A DNA stretch of 64,000 nucleotides from Solidesulfovibrio carbinoliphilus subsp. oakridgensis (GTDB lineage Bacteria; Desulfobacterota; Desulfovibrionia; Desulfovibrionales; Desulfovibrionaceae): assembly GCF_000177215.2 (NCBI RefSeq), contig NZ_CM001368.1:1488001-1552000 (forward strand), read 5' to 3'. The position numbers and the translations under genes are program-made. Position 1 is the stretch's first letter. Each line of letters starts with the position of its first letter. Under the pieces are notes generated by a model. That model made no database searches, had not been told where the DNA came from, and was given only the letters and a program-made list of their open reading frames with translations. This document shows, in pieces, positions 34,771-43,855 of this stretch.

Positions 34771-37149
34771 ATGGCCGCCCTGCCCCGCATCACCTTCGGC
34801 GTCATCGTCCTAAACGGCGAGCCTTTCACCCGCTACTGCCTGCGGGCGCTCTACCCCTTTGCCCACCAGATCGTGGTGGTCGAGGGCGCGGTTGGACGGG
34901 CCATGGGCCAGGCCCGGCCGGACGGGCATTCCCGGGACGGCACCCTGGAGACGCTCTACGATTTCAAGGCCAACGAGGACCCGGACGGCAAGCTTGTCGT
35001 CGTCACCCAGGACGGGCCGTGGGAGGAGAAGGACGCCATGTCCGCGGCCTTTGCCGCCCGGGCCACCGGGGACTGGCTGTGGCAGGTGGACATCGACGAG
35101 TTCTACCGGACCCGGGATATGGAGCTGGTCTGCTCGCTCCTGGCCGGGGACCCGTCGATCACGGGCGCGGTCTTCCGGCAGTGGAGCTTTTTCGGCTCGC
35201 CCGGCATCGTCAACGGCAGCTCGTACCTGCTGGCCGGGGGCGACGCGTTCCGGCGGCTTTTCCGCTGGGGTCCCGGATACCGCTATGCCGGCCACCGGCC
35301 GCCGACGATCCTCGACGACCGGGGCCTCGACGTCCTGAGCCTGCGGCCCCTTTCGGCCGAGGCCTTGGAGGCCATGGACGTGCGGCTTTTCCACTATTCC
35401 CTGCTCTTTCCCAAGCAGGTCCGGGACAAGACCGCCTACTACGCCGCCTGGACCGAGGTTCCCCACTGCCGGGACCTGCCCCGGTGGTGCGAGGAGCAGT
35501 TCCTCGGCCGGGCCGACCCCTTCAACCTCTTCACCGTGCGCGACCAGCCCGGCTGGATCGAGTCGTACACCGGCGACCACCCGGAGCAGGTGGCGGCCAT
35601 GCTCGGCGACATCGCGGCCGGCCGGCTGGCGGTTGAGCCCTACCCGGCCGACGGGCTGGCCGCCCTGGCCCGTGATCCCGGCTACCGCCGGCGGATCGGC
35701 CTTCTCAAGGGGGAGCTCCTCGGCCGGCCCGACCCGGCCGCGCGCAACATGCGGCTTGGCGACCCCTTTTTCCAAAAGCGGGTCCTCGGCCGGGTGCCGG
35801 GCATCCGGGGCGTGCTCGTCAACCAACTCGACGCCTACGGCGGCGCGGCCCGCATCGCGCTTGACCTCGGCCGGAGCCTCAATGCCGGGCCCGACGACTT
35901 CACGTATTTCGTCTGGAAAAAGAAACTGCCCGACTACTGGATCGAGACCATCGGCCAGGAGGACAAGAACCGGCCGGCCAAGGCGGCGGCCGAGGCAATG
36001 GGCCTTCCCGACTACAACGTGGCCAGCACCTTCTTATTGGCCGAGCGGCGGGCATTTCAGGAGGCGCAGGTTGTCCACTGCCACAACCTGCACACCGGCT
36101 ACTGCAATCCCATGAGCGCCGCCGGCTGGAGCGTGGGAAAGCCCCTGGTCTGGACGCTCCACGACATGCAGGGGCTGACCGGCAACTGCGCCCACGCCTT
36201 CGCCTGCCCGGGCTGGCGCACGGGCTGCGGCGACTGCCCGGACTTGCGCGTCTATCCGGGCCTCGCCACCGACACCACAGCCGAACTGTGGCGCGACAAG
36301 GCCACGGCCGGACAGGCCCTGGACGCCCACATCGCGGTGCCGTCCGAATGGCTTAAGCGCCAGGTGGAAGAAAGCTTTCTGGCCCACCTGCCCGTCCATG
36401 TCATCCCCAACGGCATCGACACCGACACCTTCGCCCCGCGCGACCGGCAGGCCGCGCGCCGGGAACTGGGGCTGCCGCCCGGGGCGACCATCCTGTCCTT
36501 TTGCGCCCACGGCGGCCTGGCCAATTCCTGGAAGGGCGGCGCGCACCTGGTCGCGGCCCTGGCCGCCCTGGTCGAGCGCCACCCGGAGGTGGTCCTTTTA
36601 AACATCGGCGGCACCTACGAGGACGCCGGCCTGCCCATCGTCAACCTGCCGTTTTCCCTCGACGCGGCCAGGCTGGCCACGGCCTACGCCGCCTCGGACG
36701 TGTTCGCCTACCCGAGCCTGGCCGACACCTTCGGCCTGGTCGCCCTGGAGGCGCTCTGCTGCGGCCTGCCGGTGGTTTCGTTCGACGCCGGGGCCCTGCC
36801 GGAGATCGTCCGCGACGGCGAAAACGGGCTGGTGACGCTCACGGGCGACACGGAAGCCTTTACCCGGGCCCTGTCCCGGCTCATCACCGACCGCGACCTG
36901 CGCCAAACGCTGGCGGCCAACGCCCCGTCCGCCCGGGATTCCTACGGCCTGCCGGCCATGGTCGCCCGCTACCGGGACCTCTACCAACACGTCATGGCCG
37001 AGCGCGCCGCCAGGTCCCCGGCCGCGCGCCGGGACCTCGCCCGCCGCCAAGGCCCGGCGCTTGCCACCCTGGCCGCCCGGCTGGCCGCCGTGGGCAACAC
37101 CGTGGGCGCGACCGCCCTGAACCAGGCCGCCCGCAGCCTGCCCGCCTGA
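34771..37149 (+). CDS. Two-domain glycosyltransferase: GT2-like plus GT4-like
   Basis: A 792-residue fusion. The N-terminal domain (1-290) is GT2/GT-A-like, with TFGVIVLNGEPFTRYCLRAL and the metal/nucleotide motif WQVDIDEFYR near 104-113. The C-terminal domain (about 345-760) is a GT-B fold of family GT4: NQLDAYGGAARIALDL, VIPNGIDTDTF and DTFGLVALEALCCGLPVVSFDAGALPEIV, seen in pieces. A cysteine cluster (GNCAHAFACPGWRTGCGDCP) in the GT4 acceptor lobe resembles that of wcaC-type glycosyltransferases. With the preceding gene it forms a glycan-building pair. Confidence 0.9.
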   Translation: MAALPRITFGVIVLNGEPFTRYCLRALYPFAHQIVVVEGAVGRAMGQARPDGHSRDGTLETLYDFKANEDPDGKLVVVTQDGPWEEKDAMSAAFAARATGDWLWQVDIDEFYRTRDMELVCSLLAGDPSITGAVFRQWSFFGSPGIVNGSSYLLAGGDAFRRLFRWGPGYRYAGHRPPTILDDRGLDVLSLRPLSAEALEAMDVRLFHYSLLFPKQVRDKTAYYAAWTEVPHCRDLPRWCEEQFLGRADPFNLFTVRDQPGWIESYTGDHPEQVAAMLGDIAAGRLAVEPYPADGLAALARDPGYRRRIGLLKGELLGRPDPAARNMRLGDPFFQKRVLGRVPGIRGVLVNQLDAYGGAARIALDLGRSLNAGPDDFTYFVWKKKLPDYWIETIGQEDKNRPAKAAAEAMGLPDYNVASTFLLAERRAFQEAQVVHCHNLHTGYCNPMSAAGWSVGKPLVWTLHDMQGLTGNCAHAFACPGWRTGCGDCPDLRVYPGLATDTTAELWRDKATAGQALDAHIAVPSEWLKRQVEESFLAHLPVHVIPNGIDTDTFAPRDRQAARRELGLPPGATILSFCAHGGLANSWKGGAHLVAALAALVERHPEVVLLNIGGTYEDAGLPIVNLPFSLDAARLATAYAASDVFAYPSLADTFGLVALEALCCGLPVVSFDAGALPEIVRDGENGLVTLTGDTEAFTRALSRLITDRDLRQTLAANAPSARDSYGLPAMVARYRDLYQHVMAERAARSPAARRDLARRQGPALATLAARLAAVGNTVGATALNQAARSLPA

Positions 37150-37235
37150 CCGCGCCCACTTTCCAGGGGGTCCGGGGATGATCCCGCCCGGCCGCCGGAG
37201 GCATCCCCTTGCCCTTCTCCCCTTACCTCTTGCCC

Positions 37236-38645
37236 CTACCCCTCCCCCTTGCCCCGTTCCCGCAAAATGGCCTTGGCCGGGATGAGGCCGGTGGCGGCGG
37301 CGGAGACGATGTTGCCGGCCACGCCCGGGCCGTCGCCGGCCACGTACATGCCGGCCACGGCGGTTTGCAAGTCCGGGGTGGTGTCGATCTGGGTGGCGAA
37401 GAACTTGATCTCCGGGGCGTAGAGCAGGGTCTCGTCGTTGGCCACGCCCGGCACCACGGCGTTTAGCTGCTCCAGGCCGTCGACCAGGTTGGCCACGATG
37501 CGCTCGGGCAGGGCCATGGCGATGTCGCCGCAGGTGACGGAAGTCAGCGTCGGCTCGACCGAACCGCGCCGGATGCGGCTCCAGGTGCTGCGCCGGCCGC
37601 GCTTCAGGTCGCCGAAACGCTGGAGGATGGGGCTGCCGCCGCCGATCATGGTGGCCAGCCGGCCGATGGCCTCGCCGTAGGCCTGGTTGTCCGAGACCGG
37701 GTCGGTCAGCACCACCTTGGACAGAAAGGCGAAGTTGGAGCTGTCGGACTTGGCGTCCATGTAGGCGTGGCCGTTGACGCACACGAAGTCCTGGTAGTTT
37801 TCGAGGGCCACGTACCCGCCCTGGTTGGTGCAAAAGGTCCGGGTCTGGTCGTCGTATTTGCGGGTGCGCACGAAAAAGGTCGGGTCGTAGATGACGTCGG
37901 TCAGATCGGCCAGGATTTCGTTGTGGACCTCGACCCGCACTCCGACCTCGATGCCGCGCTGGCTGTAGGGCAGGCCATGGCGGCGGGCCAGCCCCCCCAT
38001 CCACTCCGCCCCGACCCGGCCCGGGGCCAGGATCACGGCCGGGGCCCCGTAGGTCCCCTTGGCCGTGGTGACGCCGGCCACGCGGCCGGCTGCGACCACC
38101 ACGTCCCTGACCTCCTCGCCGGTGCGGATGACCACGCCCCGGCCGGCCAGGCCGGCGGACATGGCCGCGATGTGGTCGGGCAGATGGTCGCTGCCGAGGT
38201 GCTTCTGGCGGATGAGCAAAAGCTCGATGCCGAGCTTTCGGGCTTCCTTGCGGATGTTTCGCGCTTTTTCCTGGTCCGTGGGATAGACCGGGCCGTCCAT
38301 GCCGAGTTCGGTGAAAAGGGCCTCGGTTTCGTCGATGAGCGCCGTGGCCGCAGACAGGGACATGAACTGGGTCAGGTCGGTCTTGCCGAGCTTGGGGATG
38401 AAGTTGAGCTTGCCATCGGAAAAAAGCCCGGCCCCGCCGATGCCGGCCAGGATGTTGCAGGGCTTGCACTTGAGGCAGTCCTTGCGGCCCTGCATGGGGC
38501 AGCGGCGTTTGCCGGCGGCCTTGCCCTTCTCCAGCAGCAGGACCGACAGGTCCGAGTGCAGGGAGAGGTAATGGGCGGCGAAAAGTCCGGCCGGCCCGCC
38601 GCCGACCACGATGACGTCGAAATCTTTTCCGGCTTCGTTTTCCAC
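37236..38645 (-). CDS. FAD-dependent oxidoreductase
   Basis: A 469-residue flavoprotein with the Rossmann motif VIVVGGGPAGLFAAH (11-25), LLLEKGKAAGKRRCPMQG and a CLKCKPCNILAG cysteine motif that may coordinate a metal or act in redox. The C-terminus has the second FAD contact GMYVAGDGPGVAGNIVSAAATG. It belongs to a group of uncharacterised FAD-dependent dehydrogenases widespread in anaerobes; the substrate is unknown. The start is a GTG at 38645 with AAAGGA upstream. It is divergent from the response regulator gene. Confidence 0.88.
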   Translation of the reverse strand: MENEAGKDFDVIVVGGGPAGLFAAHYLSLHSDLSVLLLEKGKAAGKRRCPMQGRKDCLKCKPCNILAGIGGAGLFSDGKLNFIPKLGKTDLTQFMSLSAATALIDETEALFTELGMDGPVYPTDQEKARNIRKEARKLGIELLLIRQKHLGSDHLPDHIAAMSAGLAGRGVVIRTGEEVRDVVVAAGRVAGVTTAKGTYGAPAVILAPGRVGAEWMGGLARRHGLPYSQRGIEVGVRVEVHNEILADLTDVIYDPTFFVRTRKYDDQTRTFCTNQGGYVALENYQDFVCVNGHAYMDAKSDSSNFAFLSKVVLTDPVSDNQAYGEAIGRLATMIGGGSPILQRFGDLKRGRRSTWSRIRRGSVEPTLTSVTCGDIAMALPERIVANLVDGLEQLNAVVPGVANDETLLYAPEIKFFATQIDTTPDLQTAVAGMYVAGDGPGVAGNIVSAAATGLIPAKAILRERGKGEG

Positions 38646-38913
38646 GGGTCATCCTTTGCGGGAGTGCCGCGCCAGGCGGCGATGCTTCCCGGATACCGCG
38701 CCCGTCGGACTTCTGGCAAGGAGCGCGGCGGCCGGTCGCGGCCGGGCCGGGAGGCGGCTATCCGCCCGGCCCGGCCCGGTTCTTTTTCTTTCTCCCGGGA
38801 TAGGCTACCATGTCCGAAAAGGCGTTCCCGTGTCTTTCCCGGCCAAGGCCCCCGTGCCGTGGCCGGGGTTGTCTGGCCGCATGGTCCCCGGAACCTGCCG
38901 GAAGGAGATGCCC

Positions 38914-40068
38914 GTGAACAACCGGGTGCTTTTCATCGACGACGACGAGCGGATCCTGGCCGGATTCCGGCGCAACCTCCACGGCTCCTTCGAGGTGGAC
39001 ACGGCCGTCGGGCCCGAGGCCGGGCTGGCCAAGGTCAGGGAAAGTCCGGCCTACGCCGTCGTGGTCTCGGACCTGCGCATGCCCGGCATGGACGGCGTCG
39101 CGGTCCTGTCCAAGGTCCGCGAGATGCGGCCCGAGACGGTGCGGGTGATGCTGACCGGATTCGCCGACCTCGAGGCCGCCATCGGCGCGGTCAACGAGGG
39201 CAACATCTTCCGATTCCTGACCAAGCCGTGCGAGACGAGCTATCTGGTCGGCGCCTTGACCGCGGCCGTGGAACAGTACCGGCTGGTCATGGCCGAGCGG
39301 GAGCTCCTTGAAGGGACGCTTCGAGGCAGCCTCAGGATGCTGTCCGAAGTCCTGTCGCTCTTGCGGCCCGAGATCTACGGCCGCATCTCGCGGATCGCGC
39401 CCTATGTGCGGCCGCTCTCCCGCCTGTGCGGCGATCCGAGCCCCTGGCAGACCGAGGCGGCGGCCATGCTGTGCCAGATGGGATTTATCATCCTGCCCGA
39501 CGCGGTCATCTCCCGGGTGGAGCGCGGCCGGACCCTTTCGGCCGAAGACGCGGCCACCTACCGACAGCACGCCGAGGTGGCGGCCAAGCTCGTGGCCAAC
39601 ATCCCGCGCATGGGCGGGGTGGCCAAGGCCATCGCCTACCAGGAAAAGAATTTCGACGGCACCGGCTTTCCGCAGGACGCGGTGCGGGGCAAGGAGCTGC
39701 CGGTCGGGGCGCGCATCCTGCGGGTCCTGCTCGACTTCGACCGGCTGGTGTCGGCCGGCGCGGCCAAGGCCGAGGCCTACAAGACCATCAAGCAGGGCGC
39801 GGGACTCTACGATCCGGACGTGGTGGTGGCGTTTGGCGAGGTGCTCGGCGAGGAAGGCAAATACGTCATCGTGCCGGTGGCGGTGAAAAGCCTTCGCGAC
39901 AACATGATCCTGGCCGAGGACATGTTCGTCACGCGCGGCGGCCAGCAACTGAAGGTCCTGCCCAAGGGCTACGCGCTTTCGAGCGTCTCCCTGGCCCACA
40001 TCGCCAAGCTGGCCCGCTACGATCCGGTCACGGACCCGGTCAAGGTCATCGTGCCGAGCGGCGACTGA
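38914..40068 (+). CDS. Response regulator with degenerate HD-GYP-like output domain
   Basis: A 384-residue protein. The receiver domain is intact (Asp9/10, phospho-acceptor Asp53 in VVSDLRMPGMDG, Lys104 in FLTKPC). The output region aligns with HD-GYP proteins but has lost the catalytic pair: the expected L-HDIG reads LCQMG (186-190). The downstream HHERWDGTGYP equivalent reads YQEKNFDGTGFP. It is therefore probably not a c-di-GMP phosphodiesterase and may act as a binding or scaffold protein. The GTG at 38914 is preferred over the ATG at 38908 because GGAAGGAG abuts the latter. Confidence 0.87.
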   Translation: MNNRVLFIDDDERILAGFRRNLHGSFEVDTAVGPEAGLAKVRESPAYAVVVSDLRMPGMDGVAVLSKVREMRPETVRVMLTGFADLEAAIGAVNEGNIFRFLTKPCETSYLVGALTAAVEQYRLVMAERELLEGTLRGSLRMLSEVLSLLRPEIYGRISRIAPYVRPLSRLCGDPSPWQTEAAAMLCQMGFIILPDAVISRVERGRTLSAEDAATYRQHAEVAAKLVANIPRMGGVAKAIAYQEKNFDGTGFPQDAVRGKELPVGARILRVLLDFDRLVSAGAAKAEAYKTIKQGAGLYDPDVVVAFGEVLGEEGKYVIVPVAVKSLRDNMILAEDMFVTRGGQQLKVLPKGYALSSVSLAHIAKLARYDPVTDPVKVIVPSGD

Positions 40069-40272
40069 AGCCGGCGGCGGGGGCCGGGGCTTTGCGGCCG
40101 TCCCCGGAAAGGGGCGGCGGCGCCGGGCCGGCGACGTCCGTCCCGGCGCGATCGGCCGGACGCATCGAGGGCGCGTCCGGGGCCGCCGCGCCGGGGCTGT
40201 CGGAAAACCGAAGCCGCGCGGGGGCCCCGGACGGGGCGGCGCGCGGCCGGAATATCGGTCAGGCGGCGCCGG

Positions 40273-40686
40273 CTACTCGGTGGCGGCAGCGGCAACGGGC
40301 TTGCGGCGGCGTTCCCAAAGACGCATGTCCTTCATCTTCTTGCGGCGTTCCCGTTGCAGGGATTTGGCGGCCAGGGGCGCGCCCTTTTTGTAGCCGTATT
40401 TGGCCCGGTATTCCTCGGGCGTGAGGCCATGGGCCCCAAGATGTTTCTTGGTAAGGACCTTGAACGCCTTGCCGCATTCCAGGCAGACCACGCTGCTTTC
40501 CTTCACCGCCTTGCTCGGATCCATGGCCGGGGCGGCCGCTTCGGCCGGAACGGACTCCGCTTCGGCGGCCGCCTGAATGCCGGCGGCCACGTTGCGCAGC
40601 ATGGAGGTGATTTCTTCATCGGTCATGGTCCGGACCGACGCCTGGGCCTTGACGATTTCCAAGGCTGCTTTCAAATATTCTTCCAT
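40273..40686 (-). CDS. MucR/Ros-family zinc-finger transcriptional regulator
   Basis: A 137-residue regulator with the prokaryotic C2H2-type finger VVCLECGKAFKVLTKKHLGAH (Cys68, Cys71, His82, His86), followed by GLTPEEYRAKYGY, the MucR/Ros signature. The basic tail is the DNA-contact extension. In alphaproteobacteria these proteins silence AT-rich genes and control surface polysaccharide; Desulfovibrio-type genomes carry several. The start at 40686 (SD AGGAG) is chosen over an extended frame because it begins the conserved MucR N-terminus. A good promoter precedes it. Confidence 0.92.
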   Translation of the reverse strand: MEEYLKAALEIVKAQASVRTMTDEEITSMLRNVAAGIQAAAEAESVPAEAAAPAMDPSKAVKESSVVCLECGKAFKVLTKKHLGAHGLTPEEYRAKYGYKKGAPLAAKSLQRERRKKMKDMRLWERRRKPVAAAATE

Positions 40687-40714
40687 TGGTCTCTCCTGAT
40701 GACGACTTTTACTA

Positions 40715-40743
40715 CGTATAAGTAAGCCAGCGCATAATTGCAA
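40715..40743 (-). promoter_or_regulatory. Predicted promoter of the mucR-like gene
   Basis: On the minus strand TTGCAA (40743-40738) and TATACG (40720-40715) are separated by 17 bp, in an AT-rich stretch 30 bp before the start codon. This is a good sigma-70-type promoter; MucR-type proteins often repress their own AT-rich promoters. Confidence 0.6.
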
Positions 40744-40830
40744 CTGAATTCAAAAACAAACGGAAAGCCTTTCATACAGCCACTAGTTACGGGTTGCGAC
40801 AGCCGGACGTGTCCGGCCCCGGCCGTGCCT

Positions 40831-42783
40831 TCACCCTGCCTCGGAACCACGGTAAAGCATGGTCAGCACCGTGATGTCGTCGGCCTGGTCGGCCTCGCCG
40901 GCAAAGGCCCGTACAGCGTCCATCACGGCCTGGTCGAGCTCTTCCGGCGCCAGGGACGCTCCGGCGGCCAGGGCCTCGACCAACCGGCGGGTGCCGAAGA
41001 GTTCCTGCCCCGTGTTCATGGCCTCGTTGACGCCGTCGGTGAAGGCGAAAAGCCGCGTTCCCGCCGTCAGGCGCATCCGGGTGGTCTTGTAGACCGCCTC
41101 TTCCATGATGCCGAGAAAAACCCCGCGCGGCAGCGTCATCCAGGACACCGCGCCGTCCGGGGCAATGAGGGCCGGCGGGTTGTGGCCGGCGTTGGAAAAG
41201 GCCAGCTCGCCCGTGGAACAATCGAGGATGGCCAGGAACATGGTGACAAAGAGCATGGACTCGTTGTCCACGCACAGCTCGCGGTTGACCTTGGTGAGAA
41301 TCTCGGCCGGGTCGGTTTCCTGCTCGGCGATGCCTTTGACCAGCGTCTTGGTCACGGCCATGAACAGGGCCGCGGGCACGCCCTTGCCCGAGACGTCGCC
41401 GACCAGGAACAGCAGCTTGTCCGGCCCGAGCAGGAAGAAGTCGTACAGGTCGCCGCCGACTTCCCAGGCCGGCTCCAGGCTGGCGTGGAGCTCGAAGGCC
41501 GTCAGCTCCGGAAAGGGCGGGAAATGCTTGGGCAGAAAACTCATCTGGATGCTGCGCGCGATCTTGAGTTCCGACTCCAGCCGTTCCTTGGCCTTGGTGG
41601 TGGCGGTCAGGTCGGCGATGTAGTCCTTGAGGGCCAGCCGCATCTGCTCGAAGGACCGGGCCAGGGCCCCGACTTCGTCCCGCGAGCCGCCCTGGGGGAC
41701 CGGGGCGTCGAGGTTGCCGGTGGCGATCTCGGCGGCGGTCGCGGCCAGGCGGGAGAGCGGACGGGTGACCGAGGTGGCGATGGCGGCGATGACCAGGAGC
41801 AGCACGGCGAAGCCGCCGGCCCCGAGCGTCGCCACCTCGCGGCCGAGCCGGTGCAGGTCGGCGAAAAGCTCGTCTTCCGGCACGATCACCCCCATGGACC
41901 AGCCCGTGGCGGCAAGCGGCGCGTAGGCCAGCCAGGCCGGCTTGCCGAGCACGAAATCCGGCAGCCGGGCGAACCCCTCGCGGCCCTTGACCATGTCCCG
42001 GCCGATGGCCCGAAGCTCCGGCCCTCCCTTCTCCTCGGCCAGGCTGAAGACGCTTTCGCGCATGACCAGCCGGCTGTCGGGGTGGGACACGTACACGCCG
42101 ACGCGGCTGATCACAAAGGCGTAGCCCGACCGGAACATGGAGATCCGGCCCACCTGCCCGCGCAGCCAGTCCAGGGACACGTCGGCTGTGACCACGCCGA
42201 GAAAGGCGCGCCGCGCCCCCTCGGTCCGAAAGATCGGCACGCTGTAGGTCGTCATGACGATGTCGCCGCCGGATTCGTCGAAATAGGGCTCGCTCCAGAC
42301 CGGCCGGCCGAGCTCCCGGGGCACGAGGTACCAGTTCTCCAGCTCGTAGCGCTCCTCGTAGCCGAGGGAGACCTGGGCGATCCAGCCGTCCTTGCGGCAG
42401 AAATAGGGCGCGAAATGCGCCAGCCCGGGCGCGAAGGCCCCGGGCTCGTAGGCCGCGGCCGCGCCGTAGACGTCCGGGTTGGTGGCCAGGAACCCGGCCA
42501 GATCCCGCTCCAGGTCGGCCCGGGCCGGGGTTGTCCGGCCGTAGGCGGCGGCCAGGAACCGGGGAACGCGCTCCACGCCGGCCAGTTGGACATCGAGACG
42601 GGCCGCCGCTCCCCGGATCAGATGGATGGCGTTTTCCCGCACCGCCCGCAGGAGCATGTCCTTGGAGGAGACGTAGTAGTCGGCAAAGGCGGCCCCGAAA
42701 ACAAGCGTCGCGCCGGTCAGGATGCAGGCCGCCAGCCGGAAGGCCAGGCCACGGCCGGGTGTCGGCTTAGCGGCTTTCGGCAT
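40831..42783 (-). CDS. Membrane sensor PP2C-type phosphatase (Cache-HAMP-SpoIIE)
   Basis: A 650-residue protein: TM1 (about 17-37), a large periplasmic Cache-type sensor (about 40-310), TM2 (about 320-340), HAMP (340-395) and a SpoIIE/PP2C phosphatase domain (410-645). Metal-binding residues are present in EVGGDLYDFF (Asp445), VGDVSGKGVPAALF (Asp463) and ADDITVLTML. Such proteins dephosphorylate anti-sigma-factor antagonists in response to an external ligand. The start overlaps the upstream NMT1/THI5-like gene by 17 bp, so the two are translationally coupled. This suggests that the binding protein presents the ligand. Confidence 0.92.
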   Translation of the reverse strand: MPKAAKPTPGRGLAFRLAACILTGATLVFGAAFADYYVSSKDMLLRAVRENAIHLIRGAAARLDVQLAGVERVPRFLAAAYGRTTPARADLERDLAGFLATNPDVYGAAAAYEPGAFAPGLAHFAPYFCRKDGWIAQVSLGYEERYELENWYLVPRELGRPVWSEPYFDESGGDIVMTTYSVPIFRTEGARRAFLGVVTADVSLDWLRGQVGRISMFRSGYAFVISRVGVYVSHPDSRLVMRESVFSLAEEKGGPELRAIGRDMVKGREGFARLPDFVLGKPAWLAYAPLAATGWSMGVIVPEDELFADLHRLGREVATLGAGGFAVLLLVIAAIATSVTRPLSRLAATAAEIATGNLDAPVPQGGSRDEVGALARSFEQMRLALKDYIADLTATTKAKERLESELKIARSIQMSFLPKHFPPFPELTAFELHASLEPAWEVGGDLYDFFLLGPDKLLFLVGDVSGKGVPAALFMAVTKTLVKGIAEQETDPAEILTKVNRELCVDNESMLFVTMFLAILDCSTGELAFSNAGHNPPALIAPDGAVSWMTLPRGVFLGIMEEAVYKTTRMRLTAGTRLFAFTDGVNEAMNTGQELFGTRRLVEALAAGASLAPEELDQAVMDAVRAFAGEADQADDITVLTMLYRGSEAG

Positions 42784-43765
42784 GGAAGGCCTCGTAGGCG
42801 GGCGCGGCCCCGATCAGCCCCGCCGCGATGAGCAGGCCGGCCGCGGCTTCGTAGCGGTCCCGGGCAAAGGCGCCGAGCTCCCCGCCGCCTGCGGCCATGG
42901 CCTGGCGCAGGTGTTCGAGCATCCACTTCTGGTGCATGCGGTTGGTCGGCAGGTGGGCGGCGGACACGTGGCTCATGACGATGGACAGGGCCTCGTCCGG
43001 GTGGTCGAAGGCGTATTGCCAGCCCCGGATAGTGGCCCGGACCACGGCCCGGCACAGGTCCGGGTCGGCTTTCCAGGTCGCCTCCAGGGTGTAGAGCCCG
43101 TCCTCGGGCAGATCCAGGCCGTGGTCGGCCATGGCGAAGACGGCGAGCTCCTGCGGGTCGAGGCCGGAATTCACGATGGCGTGGTATTCGTTGTAGCGCA
43201 TGGCCGAGCAGGCCGCGACTCCGCCGCGCAGGAACAGGTCCACGGTGTAGCCCTGGGGCACTTCCGTCACCCGTGCCCCGTATTTCTTGAAAAAAGCCTC
43301 GGGCGCGATCCGGAATTCCGGGCCCCACAGGCTGACCCGCCGGCCGTCCAGATCGGCCGGAGAGGCGATGCCGTCGGCTTTGCGGGCAATAAGCAGCTGA
43401 TTGGAATGGGACACGAACTGGGCCAGATGGACGAGCGGCAGGCCGGCCGCCCGATCCCGGATGGCGGTCGGCAGGAAAAACGTGCCGAACTGGGCCCGTC
43501 CCTCCCGCAGCAGCACCGACGGCGGCGAGCCCGGCCCGCCGCGCAGGATCCGCATGTCCACGCCTTCGGCGGCATAGAACCCCTTGGCCAGGGCGACGTA
43601 GTAGCCGGCGAACTGGGCCTGCGGCTCCCATTGCGGGATGAGCGCCGCCTCTTTAAGCGGCGCGGCCAGGGCCAGGCCGCACAGCAACGCGACAGCGAGG
43701 CCGCAAGCCAAGCCGGTCACGGCAAGGGCCGAAGAATGGAGCACACGCGCCACGACATGGGACAT
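42767..43765 (-). CDS. NMT1/THI5-like periplasmic substrate-binding protein
   Basis: A 332-residue protein with a signal peptide (about 1-35) and the type II binding-protein fold of the SsuA/ThiY group: KEAALIPQWEPQAQFAGYYVA, DMRILRGGPGSPPSVLL and QLLIARKADGIASPADLDG. Such proteins bind thiamine precursors, sulfonates or other small organics. No ABC permease or ATPase gene is adjacent. Instead the gene overlaps the SpoIIE phosphatase gene by 17 bp, so it more likely feeds a signal than a transporter. Confidence 0.88.
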   Translation of the reverse strand: MSHVVARVLHSSALAVTGLACGLAVALLCGLALAAPLKEAALIPQWEPQAQFAGYYVALAKGFYAAEGVDMRILRGGPGSPPSVLLREGRAQFGTFFLPTAIRDRAAGLPLVHLAQFVSHSNQLLIARKADGIASPADLDGRRVSLWGPEFRIAPEAFFKKYGARVTEVPQGYTVDLFLRGGVAACSAMRYNEYHAIVNSGLDPQELAVFAMADHGLDLPEDGLYTLEATWKADPDLCRAVVRATIRGWQYAFDHPDEALSIVMSHVSAAHLPTNRMHQKWMLEHLRQAMAAGGGELGAFARDRYEAAAGLLIAAGLIGAAPAYEAFHAESR

Positions 43766-43855
43766 GCCCCGTCAAATACAGGATTCCCACGACCCTGCCT
43801 AGGGGCGAAGCCGCTTTGTGACGAAATTTCCCTTAAATGCGAAAGGATCGGCCGT

